Source of the DNA: Clostridiales bacterium | GTDB lineage: Bacteria > Bacillota > Clostridia > Christensenellales > Aristaeellaceae | DNA: 42,696 nucleotides | Reading direction: 5' to 3' | Assembly (NCBI GenBank): GCA_004556985.1 | Contig: SFFC01000004.1 | Coordinates: 1 to 42,696 of the forward strand | In this document: positions 1 through 7,517 of the stretch, in pieces | Layout: each line of letters starts with the position of its first letter | Numbering within the stretch: the first letter of the stretch is position 1 | The notes under the pieces: model-generated | What the model was told of the DNA's origin: nothing | What the model saw: the letters and a program-made list of their open reading frames with translations, nothing else | Database searches by the model: none | Made by a program: the position numbers and the translations under genes

Positions 1-36
1 CGACTTTGGTGGGCAGCTAGCTGCCCACCAAAGTCG
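1..36. repeat. Perfect 36-bp palindrome at window edge
   Basis: Bases 1-18 are the exact reverse complement of 19-36, with no spacer. It lies within the transposase frame at residues DFGGQLAAH. A spacerless perfect palindrome exactly at a sequence end is typical of fold-back assembly ends, but the reading frame continues through it, so a natural origin cannot be excluded. Confidence 0.9.
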
Positions 37-857
37 GCGAGTGAATAGAAAGAGTGTGTGTCATAGAACAGCCGCTGATCTTCTCTGTGACTGCGTTCGA
101 CTTTTCCGTTATGACGAGGAGTATACGGCTTAATCAGCTTATGCCTGATATGCAGTTCTGCGGCCGCAGCTTCGAAAAGAGTGGGTATATCCTTTTTGCT
201 GCTGGAAAATCGGTTTGTAAATTCAAATCCATTATCCGTCTGAACGCATTCGACCTTTATGCCTTTACGAGAAAAGGCGCGAACCACTTTTTTCAGAAAA
301 TCTGCTGACGAATAGGAACTTTGTTCGGGGTAGGCGCCCAGAATGCGATAGCGCGAGTATTCATCAATGGCGGTATATTGGTAAAGACGGAGCTCTTTAT
401 CGGCGATACAGCGTCTGGGAACAACCTTGACGTCAATCTGGATCCGCTCTCCAGGATGCGTCATTTTCTCGTAAGGCTTGGCCTGATGCTTTTTCTTGGT
501 TGCGGATGGTTTGATTAGCCCTTCGCGACGCATGCAGCGAAACAGACTTTCAACGGTGCGGGAATATCCTCTTTTCTTTAACCGATACCACAGCTCGGTA
601 AGCCCGAGCTTGGGATTCCGGCGGCGCATATCACGAATGAGTTTGAGTTCTTCCTCTGTATGCTGCCTGGGATGACTGTGAGGCCTTCTGGACTGACAGC
701 CAAGGGATTCTACCGTCCCGTCCCAGCGACTGCGCCAGAAGTAGATGTAGGAGCGTCCTTTGTTGTATTTGCGGCTGGCTCGGCTAACGCCATACTTCTC
801 TGCGTACTTCATCAGGGATTGCCGATACCTCATGTCCTGTGTTATACTGTTGCTCAT
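1..857 (-). CDS. IS transposase with DDE integrase core, 3' end cut by window edge
   Basis: Open reading frame running off the left edge; its ATG is at 857-855 with a GGAG-type site upstream. The N-terminal third is a helix-turn-helix region (residues about 10-45, reading MKYAEKYGVSRASRKYNKG) followed by a second HTH/HTH-like segment. The integrase core carries all three acidic residues of the DDE triad: IQIDVK, VQTDNGFEF and the E of GKVERSHRED. This resembles the IS3/IS481-type single-ORF transposases; family assignment below that level is not certain. The frame is open throughout and only the C-terminal tail after LADFGGQLAAH is missing, so this copy may be intact beyond the edge. The last 36 bases form a perfect palindrome, which may be an assembly fold-back rather than gene sequence. 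Confidence 0.85.
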   Translation of the reverse strand, partial: MSNSITQDMRYRQSLMKYAEKYGVSRASRKYNKGRSYIYFWRSRWDGTVESLGCQSRRPHSHPRQHTEEELKLIRDMRRRNPKLGLTELWYRLKKRGYSRTVESLFRCMRREGLIKPSATKKKHQAKPYEKMTHPGERIQIDVKVVPRRCIADKELRLYQYTAIDEYSRYRILGAYPEQSSYSSADFLKKVVRAFSRKGIKVECVQTDNGFEFTNRFSSSKKDIPTLFEAAAAELHIRHKLIKPYTPRHNGKVERSHREDQRLFYDTHSFYSLADFGGQLAAHQS

Positions 858-970
858 GAAGGGTATGGCTCCTTTCTGGTAGGTTGGGTGTGGTAGCTTT
901 AACTATAACCGAAATTGCCATATCCTTCTATTCTTTTTTCTCAATGTCCAAGATGTATTGTAGTCCTACA

Positions 971-1187
971 CTGCGCTTATTTTTTAGCGTTCTTCCCGCG
1001 CGGTTTGCGCTTTTTCGCGCGAATACCAGTGTTTTATGCATTGTTTTCGCCTGTTCCCGCCGCGCCTGACGACCGGCCGCCGGCCCTGTTTCTATATATA
1101 AGGGGTAATCTGTCATTTGGGCGTTCTTTTGCGGGGCCCTCCCTCATACAGTTAAGACAGATGCCATGCCAGTGAGGAGGACTGCCC
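971..1187. other. Intergenic stretch, no gene seen
   Basis: Between the inferred IS end and the small protein at 1188. It contains an AT-rich TATATATAAG stretch near 1093-1102 that could be a -10 region for the downstream gene, but no convincing -35 box sits at the right distance. Short frames here overlap each other and lack ribosome binding sites. Confidence 0.4.
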
Positions 1188-1589
1188 TTGATTGCCAGAG
1201 ATCAGACCCCGAATGAATGCGAACAGATTTACGATCTGCTCCTTCCCTACGCCGATATGCCCGGCGTGCGCCGCGTGCTGCAGGACGCCCAGGAGGTTTC
1301 GCGCCTGCTCGCGCTCTACTCCTTCCGTACGCCCCAGCTCGCCGACCGGCTCTACGACATGCTTTGGGAGCGCTACCGCTACGAGATCTACGCGCTCTAT
1401 GGCGGGCATGCGCTCCGCCGCCAGACAGACAGCAGCTACATCCGCCTTCAGCAGCTCCTGAGCGCGCTGCTGCGCGTCGCGGCCTCCCGCGCGTGCAGCG
1501 AGGGACGCCTCGCGCTCACGCCCTCCCAGATCGCGCAGGGCGACGGGCTGTTTCTCCGGGCACTTCAAAATGCAGCGGGACGCGGATAA
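1188..1589 (+). CDS. Hypothetical protein, 133 aa
   Basis: I do not recognise the family. The start is a TTG at 1188 preceded by GAGGAGG seven bases upstream, which is why it is preferred to the ATGs at 1161 and 1166. The product is soluble and mostly helical, rich in leucine, arginine and tyrosine (residues about 20-115), with no signal peptide, membrane segment or cysteine pattern. It stands alone between the IS and a convergent aminotransferase gene and ends at a hairpin shared with that gene. Codon use is GC-rich like its neighbours, which supports coding. An overlapping minus-strand frame (1152-1604) is treated as a shadow because it has no ribosome binding site. Confidence 0.6.
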   Translation: MIARDQTPNECEQIYDLLLPYADMPGVRRVLQDAQEVSRLLALYSFRTPQLADRLYDMLWERYRYEIYALYGGHALRRQTDSSYIRLQQLLSALLRVAASRACSEGRLALTPSQIAQGDGLFLRALQNAAGRG

Positions 1590-1606
1590 ATCCGCGCCCC
1601 GCATTT
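1568..1606. terminator. Hairpin between convergent genes
   Basis: Nested inverted repeats: outer AAATGC/GCATTT (1568-1573, 1601-1606) and inner CGCGGAT/ATCCGCG (1581-1587, 1590-1596). It overlaps the end of the 133-aa gene and lies just after the stop of the minus-strand aminotransferase. A-rich and T-rich flanks suggest bidirectional termination. Confidence 0.6.
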
Positions 1607-1620
1607 CCTGATTGTCCGGT

Positions 1621-2469
1621 TTATTCGACGCCGCACTCGGCCTTCAGCTCCTGCTGATAGGCGTCGCGGATCGCGCCAAAGGTTCTCTCGTCCTTCATGC
1701 CCACAGGCTGGCCGTCGATCTCGCGGATGCGGCAGGTCAGCGCGCTGGAGCTGGAGAAGAACACCTCGTCCGCCGCCATCATCTCCTCAAGCGTGAAGGG
1801 GCGCTCCTGCACCGGGATGCCCAGTTTCGCGCAGATTTTGAGGATGTGCGCGCGTGTGATGCCCGGCAGGATCAGGTTGTCGCAGGGCGCGGTGATGAGC
1901 GTGCCGTCCTTGATGATGTGCACGTTGGAGTGGGAGCACTCGGTCACGCGCTCGCCGCGGTGGAAGATCGTCTCGTCGCAGCCGGCCTCTTCGGCGCGCT
2001 GATTCGCGATGACCGCAGGCAGCAGGTTGATCGTCTTGATGTTGCAGTGCAGGAAGCGCGTGTCCTCCATCGTGATGCAGCGGTAGACGCCGAACGGATC
2101 GCGCATCGCGTTGGGGCGCACAAACGCCCAGATGCTCGGCGTGGGGCCGGCGTTCTTGTAGGCATGGCCGCGCGGGCCGACGCCGCGCGTCACCTGCCAG
2201 TACAGGAAGAGCACATCGCCCTCCACCTGACGCACGAGATCCATGAGCATGGCTTTCATGTCTTCCTTCGTCATCGGGATGTCGATGTCGATCAGCTTCG
2301 CGCTGCGGTAGATGCGGTCGATGTGATCGTCAAACGCCATCGGCACATGGTTGACGACACAGGTCGCGTCGTAAACGCCGTCGCCAAAGTAGCAGGCGCG
2401 ATCGTTCATCGGAACCATCATCTCCTCGATGAGGCCCGTCCTTCCGTTGTAATAGGCGATATTCTTCAT
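1621..2469 (-). CDS. dat: D-amino-acid aminotransferase (class IV PLP enzyme)
   Basis: A 282-aa class IV aminotransferase, expected to exchange the amino group between D-alanine and 2-oxo acids such as 2-oxoglutarate to make D-glutamate for peptidoglycan. Visible landmarks match Bacillus D-alanine aminotransferase: the N-terminal RACYFGDGVYDA segment (24-35), the PRGHAY carboxylate-binding RxH (99-104), the Schiff-base lysine in CNIKTINLL (Lys145), Glu177 in VTECSHSN and LPGITRA after residue 200. The RxH motif favours the D-amino acid enzyme over branched-chain aminotransferase or 4-amino-4-deoxychorismate lyase. The ATG at 2469 follows GGGAGGAAACAAGGA; the upstream in-frame ATG at 2574 would overlap the neighbouring gene and has no such site. 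It lies 91 bp downstream of a close paralogue, probably in one transcript. Confidence 0.85.
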   Translation of the reverse strand: MKNIAYYNGRTGLIEEMMVPMNDRACYFGDGVYDATCVVNHVPMAFDDHIDRIYRSAKLIDIDIPMTKEDMKAMLMDLVRQVEGDVLFLYWQVTRGVGPRGHAYKNAGPTPSIWAFVRPNAMRDPFGVYRCITMEDTRFLHCNIKTINLLPAVIANQRAEEAGCDETIFHRGERVTECSHSNVHIIKDGTLITAPCDNLILPGITRAHILKICAKLGIPVQERPFTLEEMMAADEVFFSSSSALTCRIREIDGQPVGMKDERTFGAIRDAYQQELKAECGVE

Positions 2470-2560
2470 TCCTTGTTTCCTCCCTTGCCACAATCGCTCC
2501 GCCTCGGCAGGTGCCCCTCCCTCCGCGGGCCAACGCCCTTTCGGGCCATAATCTCCATGA

Positions 2561-3418
2561 TCATTTGCGTGCAAACGCCGCGATCTCCCGATCGACCTCG
2601 TCCTGCGCCGCTCTTTGGATGCGGCGGATGAGCGCCTCGTCCTTTCCGCCGACCGGCACGCCGTCGATCTCGCGGATGCGACAGCACAGCGCGCTGCAGC
2701 TCGTGAAAAAGATCTCGTCCGCCGCCATCATCTCCGCGACCGTGAAGGGCTGCTCGAGCACGGGAATGCCCAGCTCACGGCATTGCGCGATGCGATGCGC
2801 CCGCGTGATGCCCGGCAGAATCAGGTTGTCGCAGGGCGCCGTCTGAAAGACGCCATTCCTCAGGATATGCACATTGGAGTGCGCGCATTCCGTCACCCGC
2901 TCGCCGCGATGCAGAATCGCCTCGTCGCAGCCGAGCGCCTCGGCGCGCTGGGTGTAGAGCACGCTGGGCAGCAGATTGATCGTCTTGATGTCGCAATGCA
3001 GGAAGCGCGTGTCCTCCGCCGTGATGCAGCGGTAGTCCCTGTCCATCGGGTCGAGCACGTCTGGCCGGACGAACGCCCACAGACTCGCGCGCTCCCCGGC
3101 AAAGCGATAGGCATGCCCGCGCGGGCCGACGCCGCGCGTCGCCTGCACATAGACCATCGCCGTCGGGCTGTCTACCTGCGCGCACAGATCCAGCACCAGC
3201 GCGCGCAGCGCCTCAAAGGGCATCGGAATCCGGATGTCGACCTTGTCCGCCGAGCGGTAGAAGCGGCGCAGATGGTCGTCAAGCGACAGCGGAACATGCT
3301 CTGCGGTGAACATCGCGTCGTAGATGCCGTCGCCAAAGTAGCAGGCGCGGTCGTTCATCGGCACCATCATCTCTTCGATCGGGCCGGTCTTTCCGTTGTA
3401 ATAGGCGATATTCTCCAC
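2561..3418 (-). CDS. D-amino-acid aminotransferase paralogue (class IV PLP enzyme)
   Basis: A 285-aa protein clearly related along its length to the downstream 282-aa enzyme; both share the RACYFGDG segment, PRGHAY, Lys145 (CDIKTINLL), VTECAHSN and LILPGITRAH. It has the same expected chemistry, PLP-dependent transamination of D-amino acids. The start is GTG at 3418 behind AAGGAGAG; translation gives MENIAYYNGK, parallel to MKNIAYYNGR of the paralogue, which supports both starts. It is the first gene of the pair, behind a strong promoter at 3481-3509. The two copies differ most in the segments between residues 60 and 90 and at the C terminus, so substrate preference may have diverged. Confidence 0.83.
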   Translation of the reverse strand: MENIAYYNGKTGPIEEMMVPMNDRACYFGDGIYDAMFTAEHVPLSLDDHLRRFYRSADKVDIRIPMPFEALRALVLDLCAQVDSPTAMVYVQATRGVGPRGHAYRFAGERASLWAFVRPDVLDPMDRDYRCITAEDTRFLHCDIKTINLLPSVLYTQRAEALGCDEAILHRGERVTECAHSNVHILRNGVFQTAPCDNLILPGITRAHRIAQCRELGIPVLEQPFTVAEMMAADEIFFTSCSALCCRIREIDGVPVGGKDEALIRRIQRAAQDEVDREIAAFARK

Positions 3419-3480
3419 GTCTTTCTCTCCTTCGCCGTTGTCACGGACGGGGAGCGCCGCGCGCGCCCGATCCGGCTCCT

Positions 3481-3509
3481 ATGATACTCCCGCTTGGTGC
3501 ATTTGTCAA
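3481..3509 (-). promoter_or_regulatory. Sigma-A promoter of the aminotransferase pair
   Basis: On the minus strand TTGACA (3509-3504) and TATCAT (3486-3481) are separated by 17 bases, about 60 bases upstream of the GTG start at 3418. Confidence 0.75.
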
Positions 3510-3630
3510 ACGATTCGTTCGCATTTTTCTTCATTTTCTTTCCGCTTTCGACGGATTGCCTGTCCATTCTGCATGGATATTCCCTTTTTCATGCAAAACA
3601 GTCCGCTCTCTTCCGTATCCTGGCAAACTA

Positions 3631-3639
3631 TGCTATAAT
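3631..3639 (+). promoter_or_regulatory. Extended -10 promoter of the glycosyltransferase gene
   Basis: TGCTATAAT with the TG extension, 49 bases upstream of the ATG at 3688. No good -35 hexamer lies 17 bases further up, as is usual for extended -10 promoters. Confidence 0.6.
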
Positions 3640-3687
3640 AAGCACATCGGCATGCGTCCCTGAGCCGCGCAAAGGAAGGAGATCGCC

Positions 3688-4494
3688 ATGGAAAACCCGC
3701 TTTGCTCGATTATCGTCCCCATCTACAATTCTGCCATCGACCTGGTGCCCTGTCTGGAGAGCATCCGGCATCAAAAATACGAGAACCTCGAGATTCTGCT
3801 GGTCAACGACGGCTCGAGCGATTCCAGCCTGGAAATCTGCCGCATGTATGCGCGGCTTGACCCGCGCATCGTCATCATCGACAAGGAGAACTCCGGCGTC
3901 TCGGGCACGCGCAACGTCGCCATCGAGCATGCGACCGGCAAATACCTGCAATTCGTCGATTCCGACGACTATCTCGACGTCAACGCGACGCGGCTGATGG
4001 TCGAGGCGATGGAGGAAAACAAGGTCGACCTGCTGCTGTGCAACTACTGCTCCGTGACGCGGGACGACAAGATGCAGGTCTTCGGCTTTCTCCCGCCGGA
4101 CACGCGGATGGACAAGGCGCAGTTCGCCCGCTATCTGATGGAGGAGCCGGCGAGCTTCTATTACGGCGTGATGTGGAACAAGCTCTACCGGCGCGACATC
4201 ATCATGGAGCACGACATCCGCTGCAACGAGGAATTCACCTGGTCGGAGGACATGCTCTTCAACCTCGAGTACATCCGCTATGCCGAGAGCTTCTATTCCC
4301 TGCGCACGCCGGTGTACTACTACGTCCGCCAGAAGAAGGGCTCGCTCTCCGCGAAGGTGACGCCCGCGAAGGTGCTCTCCACGAAGGCGTCGCTCTTCAA
4401 ATACTACAAGCAGCTCTACATCGACCTCGGGCTCTACGACAAGTACAAGCTCCAGATCTACGCCTATCTCGTCGCGATGGCCAAGGACATGTGA
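3688..4494 (+). CDS. Glycosyltransferase family 2
   Basis: A 268-aa GT-A fold glycosyltransferase that should transfer a sugar from a nucleotide donor. It opens with SIIVPIYNSAIDLVPCLESI (7-26), then LLVNDGSSD (38-45) and the metal-binding FVDSDDYLD (89-97); GVMWNKLYRRD and TWSEDMLFNLEY follow as in capsule and lipopolysaccharide-type family 2 enzymes. There is no membrane segment, so it is cytoplasmic or peripheral. The ATG follows AAGGAAGGAG. It is monocistronic, flanked by a divergent and a convergent gene, so the acceptor cannot be told from context. The C terminus is shorter than in many relatives (about 300-340 aa), but the stop is followed by a hairpin and no continuation is seen. Confidence 0.85.
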   Translation: MENPLCSIIVPIYNSAIDLVPCLESIRHQKYENLEILLVNDGSSDSSLEICRMYARLDPRIVIIDKENSGVSGTRNVAIEHATGKYLQFVDSDDYLDVNATRLMVEAMEENKVDLLLCNYCSVTRDDKMQVFGFLPPDTRMDKAQFARYLMEEPASFYYGVMWNKLYRRDIIMEHDIRCNEEFTWSEDMLFNLEYIRYAESFYSLRTPVYYYVRQKKGSLSAKVTPAKVLSTKASLFKYYKQLYIDLGLYDKYKLQIYAYLVAMAKDM

Positions 4495-4574
4495 CAGCCC
4501 TCATGGGCGGGGAGAAACGCAGCTATATCCCCGCAGAGCAGGACGATTTGATCCGATCGTCAGCATGACACAAG

Positions 4575-4608
4575 GAAGGGAGCCCGGGGAAAAACCCGGA
4601 CTCCCTTC
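4575..4608. terminator. Hairpin between convergent genes
   Basis: A stem of about 14 pairs with one mismatch (4575-4588 with 4595-4608, loop AAAAAC-type) lies between the ends of the glycosyltransferase and the 195-aa gene. There is no long T tract on either side, so termination efficiency is uncertain. Confidence 0.5.
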
Positions 4609-4620
4609 TTCGCTTCGCGC
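4599..4620 (+). repeat. 22-bp dispersed repeat, copy 1
   Basis: Identical over 22 bases to 37838-37859; begins GACTCCCTTC and ends GCTTCGCGC. In both places it overlaps or directly follows the 3' arm of a hairpin downstream of genes. Confidence 0.7.
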
Positions 4621-4650
4621 AGATAAAAGCGCTTAAGCCAAGGAGAAAAG

Positions 4651-5238
4651 TTACTTCTTCTCCTCCGCCTCTTTGGCCTCATCCTCATACATCTTGTAGA
4701 GCTGCTTCCAGTAGCGGTCGTCGTAGCCCTCCCAGACCGGCTCGACCTTGGAAGCCTCGTTCATGAAGTAGAAGACGTCGCGGCCCAGCTCAAAGCGGCC
4801 CTTGTTGGTATGCATGTCGATCGTCCACTCGGGGACCTCTGGCACGATGCCCTTCTCATTTTCCTTCATGATGATGTTCTTGATCTGGTCCGTCGAGCGC
4901 TCCTTCTTGCAGCGGCAGAGGTAGCGGATGGCGTACAGGAAGAAGATCGGGCGGTCGCCGTCGCCATAGGGATACTCCTTGCGCAGCTCGTTGCAGGTCT
5001 TCACGATGACGCAGGCGTTCGGGTCGCCGAAGCCGATGTCCTCGATCGGGATGACCATCAGGCGCGTCCACATCTTGTCCTCGTGGAAGGGTGAGGTGAC
5101 GTAGAGCTCATACGCCATGCGCATGGCGGTCTCCTCGTCGCCGCGGCGGATGCACTTCTGCAGCGCGGAGATCACGAGATCGGCGCTCAGCCCGTGCTTG
5201 GTCTTGGTATAGGCCCAGGGATCGTAATACTCAGCCAT
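4651..5238 (-). CDS. Stand-alone RarA/MgsA C-terminal-like domain protein
   Basis: A 195-aa soluble protein resembling the C-terminal domain of the replication-associated recombination ATPase RarA (MgsA; Pfam MgsA_C type). Residues about 20-80 read SADLVISALQKCIRRGDEETAMRMA and VIPIEDIGFGDPNA, parallel to the RarA segments for paired lysine/arginine helices and SEDIGLADP. No AAA+ ATPase part (Walker A/B) is present, so it is a free-standing version of a domain that in RarA mediates oligomer contacts. The C terminus is a charged helix ending EEAEEKK. The ATG at 5238 is behind GGAAG; an ATG 18 bases upstream has no such site. It follows the sugar-binding protein gene by 85 bp and is probably the last gene of that operon. 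Function unknown; the family link is by motif only. Confidence 0.65.
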   Translation of the reverse strand: MAEYYDPWAYTKTKHGLSADLVISALQKCIRRGDEETAMRMAYELYVTSPFHEDKMWTRLMVIPIEDIGFGDPNACVIVKTCNELRKEYPYGDGDRPIFFLYAIRYLCRCKKERSTDQIKNIIMKENEKGIVPEVPEWTIDMHTNKGRFELGRDVFYFMNEASKVEPVWEGYDDRYWKQLYKMYEDEAKEAEEKK

Positions 5239-5323
5239 GTTGGTTCTTCCTTTCATGATTGCATGGAAACAGGGAAAGCACCGAAATGCCTCCCCTGCCC
5301 CTGTTCATCCGTCAATCCAATGC

Positions 5324-6610
5324 TCAGCGGTTGGCCAGATCGGTCAGCGTCTGAGCGACGTCCGCGCCGTGCTCCAGAATATTCTGGATCGCGGTCGTGG
5401 CGTCAGAGCGCAGCGCAGAAGCGCCGTCGAAGCCCGCATAGGTGTAGAAGGCATCCGCCTGGGCGCTCTCGGCCTTCTGGGCCGTGCCGGCGGCCGCCTG
5501 CCATTCCTCGGACTCCGCGACAGACTTGAGGTACGGCATGAACGCCTCGGAGGTCGTCACCGCGAAGACGTTCTCCGGCTGCTGCAGATGGCGCAGGAAG
5601 AGCCAAGAGGCCAGGCGTGCGGCTTCGTTCTCATTCACGTCCATGATGGCGTAGACGAAGTTCTCGGAGTAGTCGGCCGGCACGTTGGCCCAGCCTTCCT
5701 TGCCCTGCGGAATCGGCGCGCAGGCCCAATCCATCGTCGTGCCCTCGGGAATCTTGTACTGGATCCACTGCGCCTCGTTGCCGGAGCCGACATACAGCTG
5801 CACGTCGCCCCTGCCGAACGGGCCGGAGAAGTAGTAGTCCTCGCCCGCCGTGCGGAAGATGCCGGCGTCGATCTGATCCTTGTACCACTGGATCGCGTCG
5901 ATGGTCGTCTGCAGGTTGTCGCCGCCGAAGAGGATGTTGCCCTCGCTATCGGTGTAGCCCGCGCCGGCCTGCGTCGCCAGCGTCGTGAAGGTCTTGAAGG
6001 GATCGTCCCAGCCAAACGCCGGGCGGCCGGTGATCTCGGTGATCTTCGTGCAGACCTCCACCATCTCGTCCCAGGTGGTCGGCACGCTCAGGCCGTTCTC
6101 CTCAAAGAACGTCACGTTGTAGTACATGACCTCGCCGGAGACGTAGCCCGGGAGCGTGTAGATGCCCGGCTCGGTGTAGGAGGAGCCGAGGTTGACGAAG
6201 AAGTCATAGTAGTCGGACAGATCGAGGCCGTATTCCTCGGACTCGATGTACGGCGTCAGATCGACGATGCACTGCGCCAGCAGGTAGTCTGGCACATAGG
6301 TCGCCTCGGTCATGACGACGTTGGGCACGCCCGCGCCGGCGCGGATGGCCGCGATGAGCTGCGTCTCCAGCGCTTCAGTGCCGCCGGAGATGATCTGCAT
6401 GTCCACGGTGATGCCGTACTGCGCGCCGATACCGGCGTTGAACGCATCCACCACGCCCTTGAGGTCCGCGTCATAGGTCTCGTTGTCCAGCATCTCCCAG
6501 AACGTGATCGTGATCGGTTCGGTGATCACGCTCTCGACGGAGTCAGCCGAGCACACAGCCGCGCCAAACACCATGAGCGCAGCCATCAGGAGGGTCAGGA
6601 GCTTTTTCAT
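5324..6610 (-). CDS. Carbohydrate ABC transporter substrate-binding protein (family 1)
   Basis: A 428-aa extracellular binding protein of the UgpB/MalE type (CUT1 importers). A signal peptide spans residues 1-23 (MKKLLTLLMAALMVFGAAVCSA); the Cys near the end could make it a lipoprotein, though the AAVCS box is not ideal. The mature part starts ITITFWEMLDNETYD, the usual first beta strand, and contains VVMTEATYVPDYLLAQCIVDL and the YYNVTFFEENGLSVPTTWDEM segment typical of family 1. The ATG at 6610 is behind AGAAGG; a TTG two codons earlier is less likely. It follows both permease genes in the operon. The ligand is unknown; a di- or oligosaccharide or a glycerol phosphate derivative is likely from the family. 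Confidence 0.88.
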   Translation of the reverse strand: MKKLLTLLMAALMVFGAAVCSADSVESVITEPITITFWEMLDNETYDADLKGVVDAFNAGIGAQYGITVDMQIISGGTEALETQLIAAIRAGAGVPNVVMTEATYVPDYLLAQCIVDLTPYIESEEYGLDLSDYYDFFVNLGSSYTEPGIYTLPGYVSGEVMYYNVTFFEENGLSVPTTWDEMVEVCTKITEITGRPAFGWDDPFKTFTTLATQAGAGYTDSEGNILFGGDNLQTTIDAIQWYKDQIDAGIFRTAGEDYYFSGPFGRGDVQLYVGSGNEAQWIQYKIPEGTTMDWACAPIPQGKEGWANVPADYSENFVYAIMDVNENEAARLASWLFLRHLQQPENVFAVTTSEAFMPYLKSVAESEEWQAAAGTAQKAESAQADAFYTYAGFDGASALRSDATTAIQNILEHGADVAQTLTDLANR

Positions 6611-6667
6611 GTACAATACCTTCTTTCTTGTATTACATAAAGACTGCCATGCGGCCCTGCCGCCTGC

Positions 6668-7504
6668 TCAGCCTTTGATGCCACCGTTTGCCACGCCGGA
6701 AATGATCTGCTTGTGGAAAAGGACGTAGAAGATGACCATGGGAATGACCGTGATGCAGGCCGCCGCCATCAGGTAATGGTAGTTGGCAGAGGCCATGTTG
6801 CGGAAGGTCATGAGGCCGGAGGTGATCACCCTGTGCTCGTCGCTGCGCGTGACCATGTTCGGCCACATGAAGGCGTTCCATTGGCCGATGAAGGAGAGAA
6901 TCGCGATCGTCGCAATCGCGTTCTTGTTCATCGGGATGACGACCTTCCAGAGGAACTTGAAGTCCGGGCAGCAGTCGACCTTCGCGGACTTGAAGAGCGC
7001 CGGGGGCATCTGCGTGAAATACTCCCGGAGCATAAAGATGTAGAAGCCGTTGGCCAGCGAGGGCAGCGCAATGCCCAGGAACGTATCCAGCAGCCCCAGA
7101 TCCGCGATCGTCTCGTAGTTCTGGATGATCAGCATCTCCTCGGGCACCATCATGGTCAGCATGAACAGGATGAAAAACACGTTCTTGAAGGGGAATTCAT
7201 AGATGGTGAACGCGTAGGCGCCCAGAATCGAGAACAGCAGTGTGCCCGCGACCGAGATCGCGCAGACAGCCAGCGTATTGCGATAGTAGAACAGGAATGG
7301 CTTGAGATTCCAGGCGTAGGCGTAGTTCTCCCACTGCGGCTTGGCCGGCAGCCAGATCGGCGGGATGGCGGTCGATTCATACGCCGTCTTGAGGGAGGAG
7401 AGCACCATATAGATAAACGGGAAAAACAGGATCAGCGCGCCGATGGTCAGCGCGGCGTATTTGAGCGCTGTCAGAACGGCGCCGCGCGTATCTTTGATCT
7501 TCAT
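6668..7504 (-). CDS. Carbohydrate ABC transporter permease, MalG/UgpE type
   Basis: A 278-aa inner-membrane permease with about six hydrophobic segments. The EAA loop that contacts the ATPase reads AKVDCCPDFKFLWKVVIPMNKNAIATI (about residues 175-200), and the C terminus ends ANGGIKG, as is typical of MalG-like permeases. The ATG follows GGAGGGACCCGG. It lies 13 bp after the partner permease and 57 bp before the binding protein gene, so it forms the transmembrane heterodimer with that partner. Confidence 0.88.
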   Translation of the reverse strand: MKIKDTRGAVLTALKYAALTIGALILFFPFIYMVLSSLKTAYESTAIPPIWLPAKPQWENYAYAWNLKPFLFYYRNTLAVCAISVAGTLLFSILGAYAFTIYEFPFKNVFFILFMLTMMVPEEMLIIQNYETIADLGLLDTFLGIALPSLANGFYIFMLREYFTQMPPALFKSAKVDCCPDFKFLWKVVIPMNKNAIATIAILSFIGQWNAFMWPNMVTRSDEHRVITSGLMTFRNMASANYHYLMAAACITVIPMVIFYVLFHKQIISGVANGGIKG

Positions 7505-7517
7505 CCGGGTCCCTCCG

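Larger units (their letters stand above)
1..970 (-). mobile_element. Insertion sequence, one end only
   Basis: The transposase reads leftwards off the window, so the element's upstream end should lie to the right of its start codon. Read on the minus strand, a plausible terminal sequence beginning TGTAGGACTACAAT starts at 970, about 110 bases upstream of the ATG. The other end is outside the window, so neither the inverted repeat match nor a target duplication can be confirmed. The boundary at 970 is inferred. Confidence 0.55.

Noticed and set aside
1152..1604. 150-codon minus-strand frame opposite the 133-aa protein
   Set aside because: No ribosome binding site, and it runs through the hairpin at 1568-1606; the plus-strand frame has GAGGAGG at the right distance.
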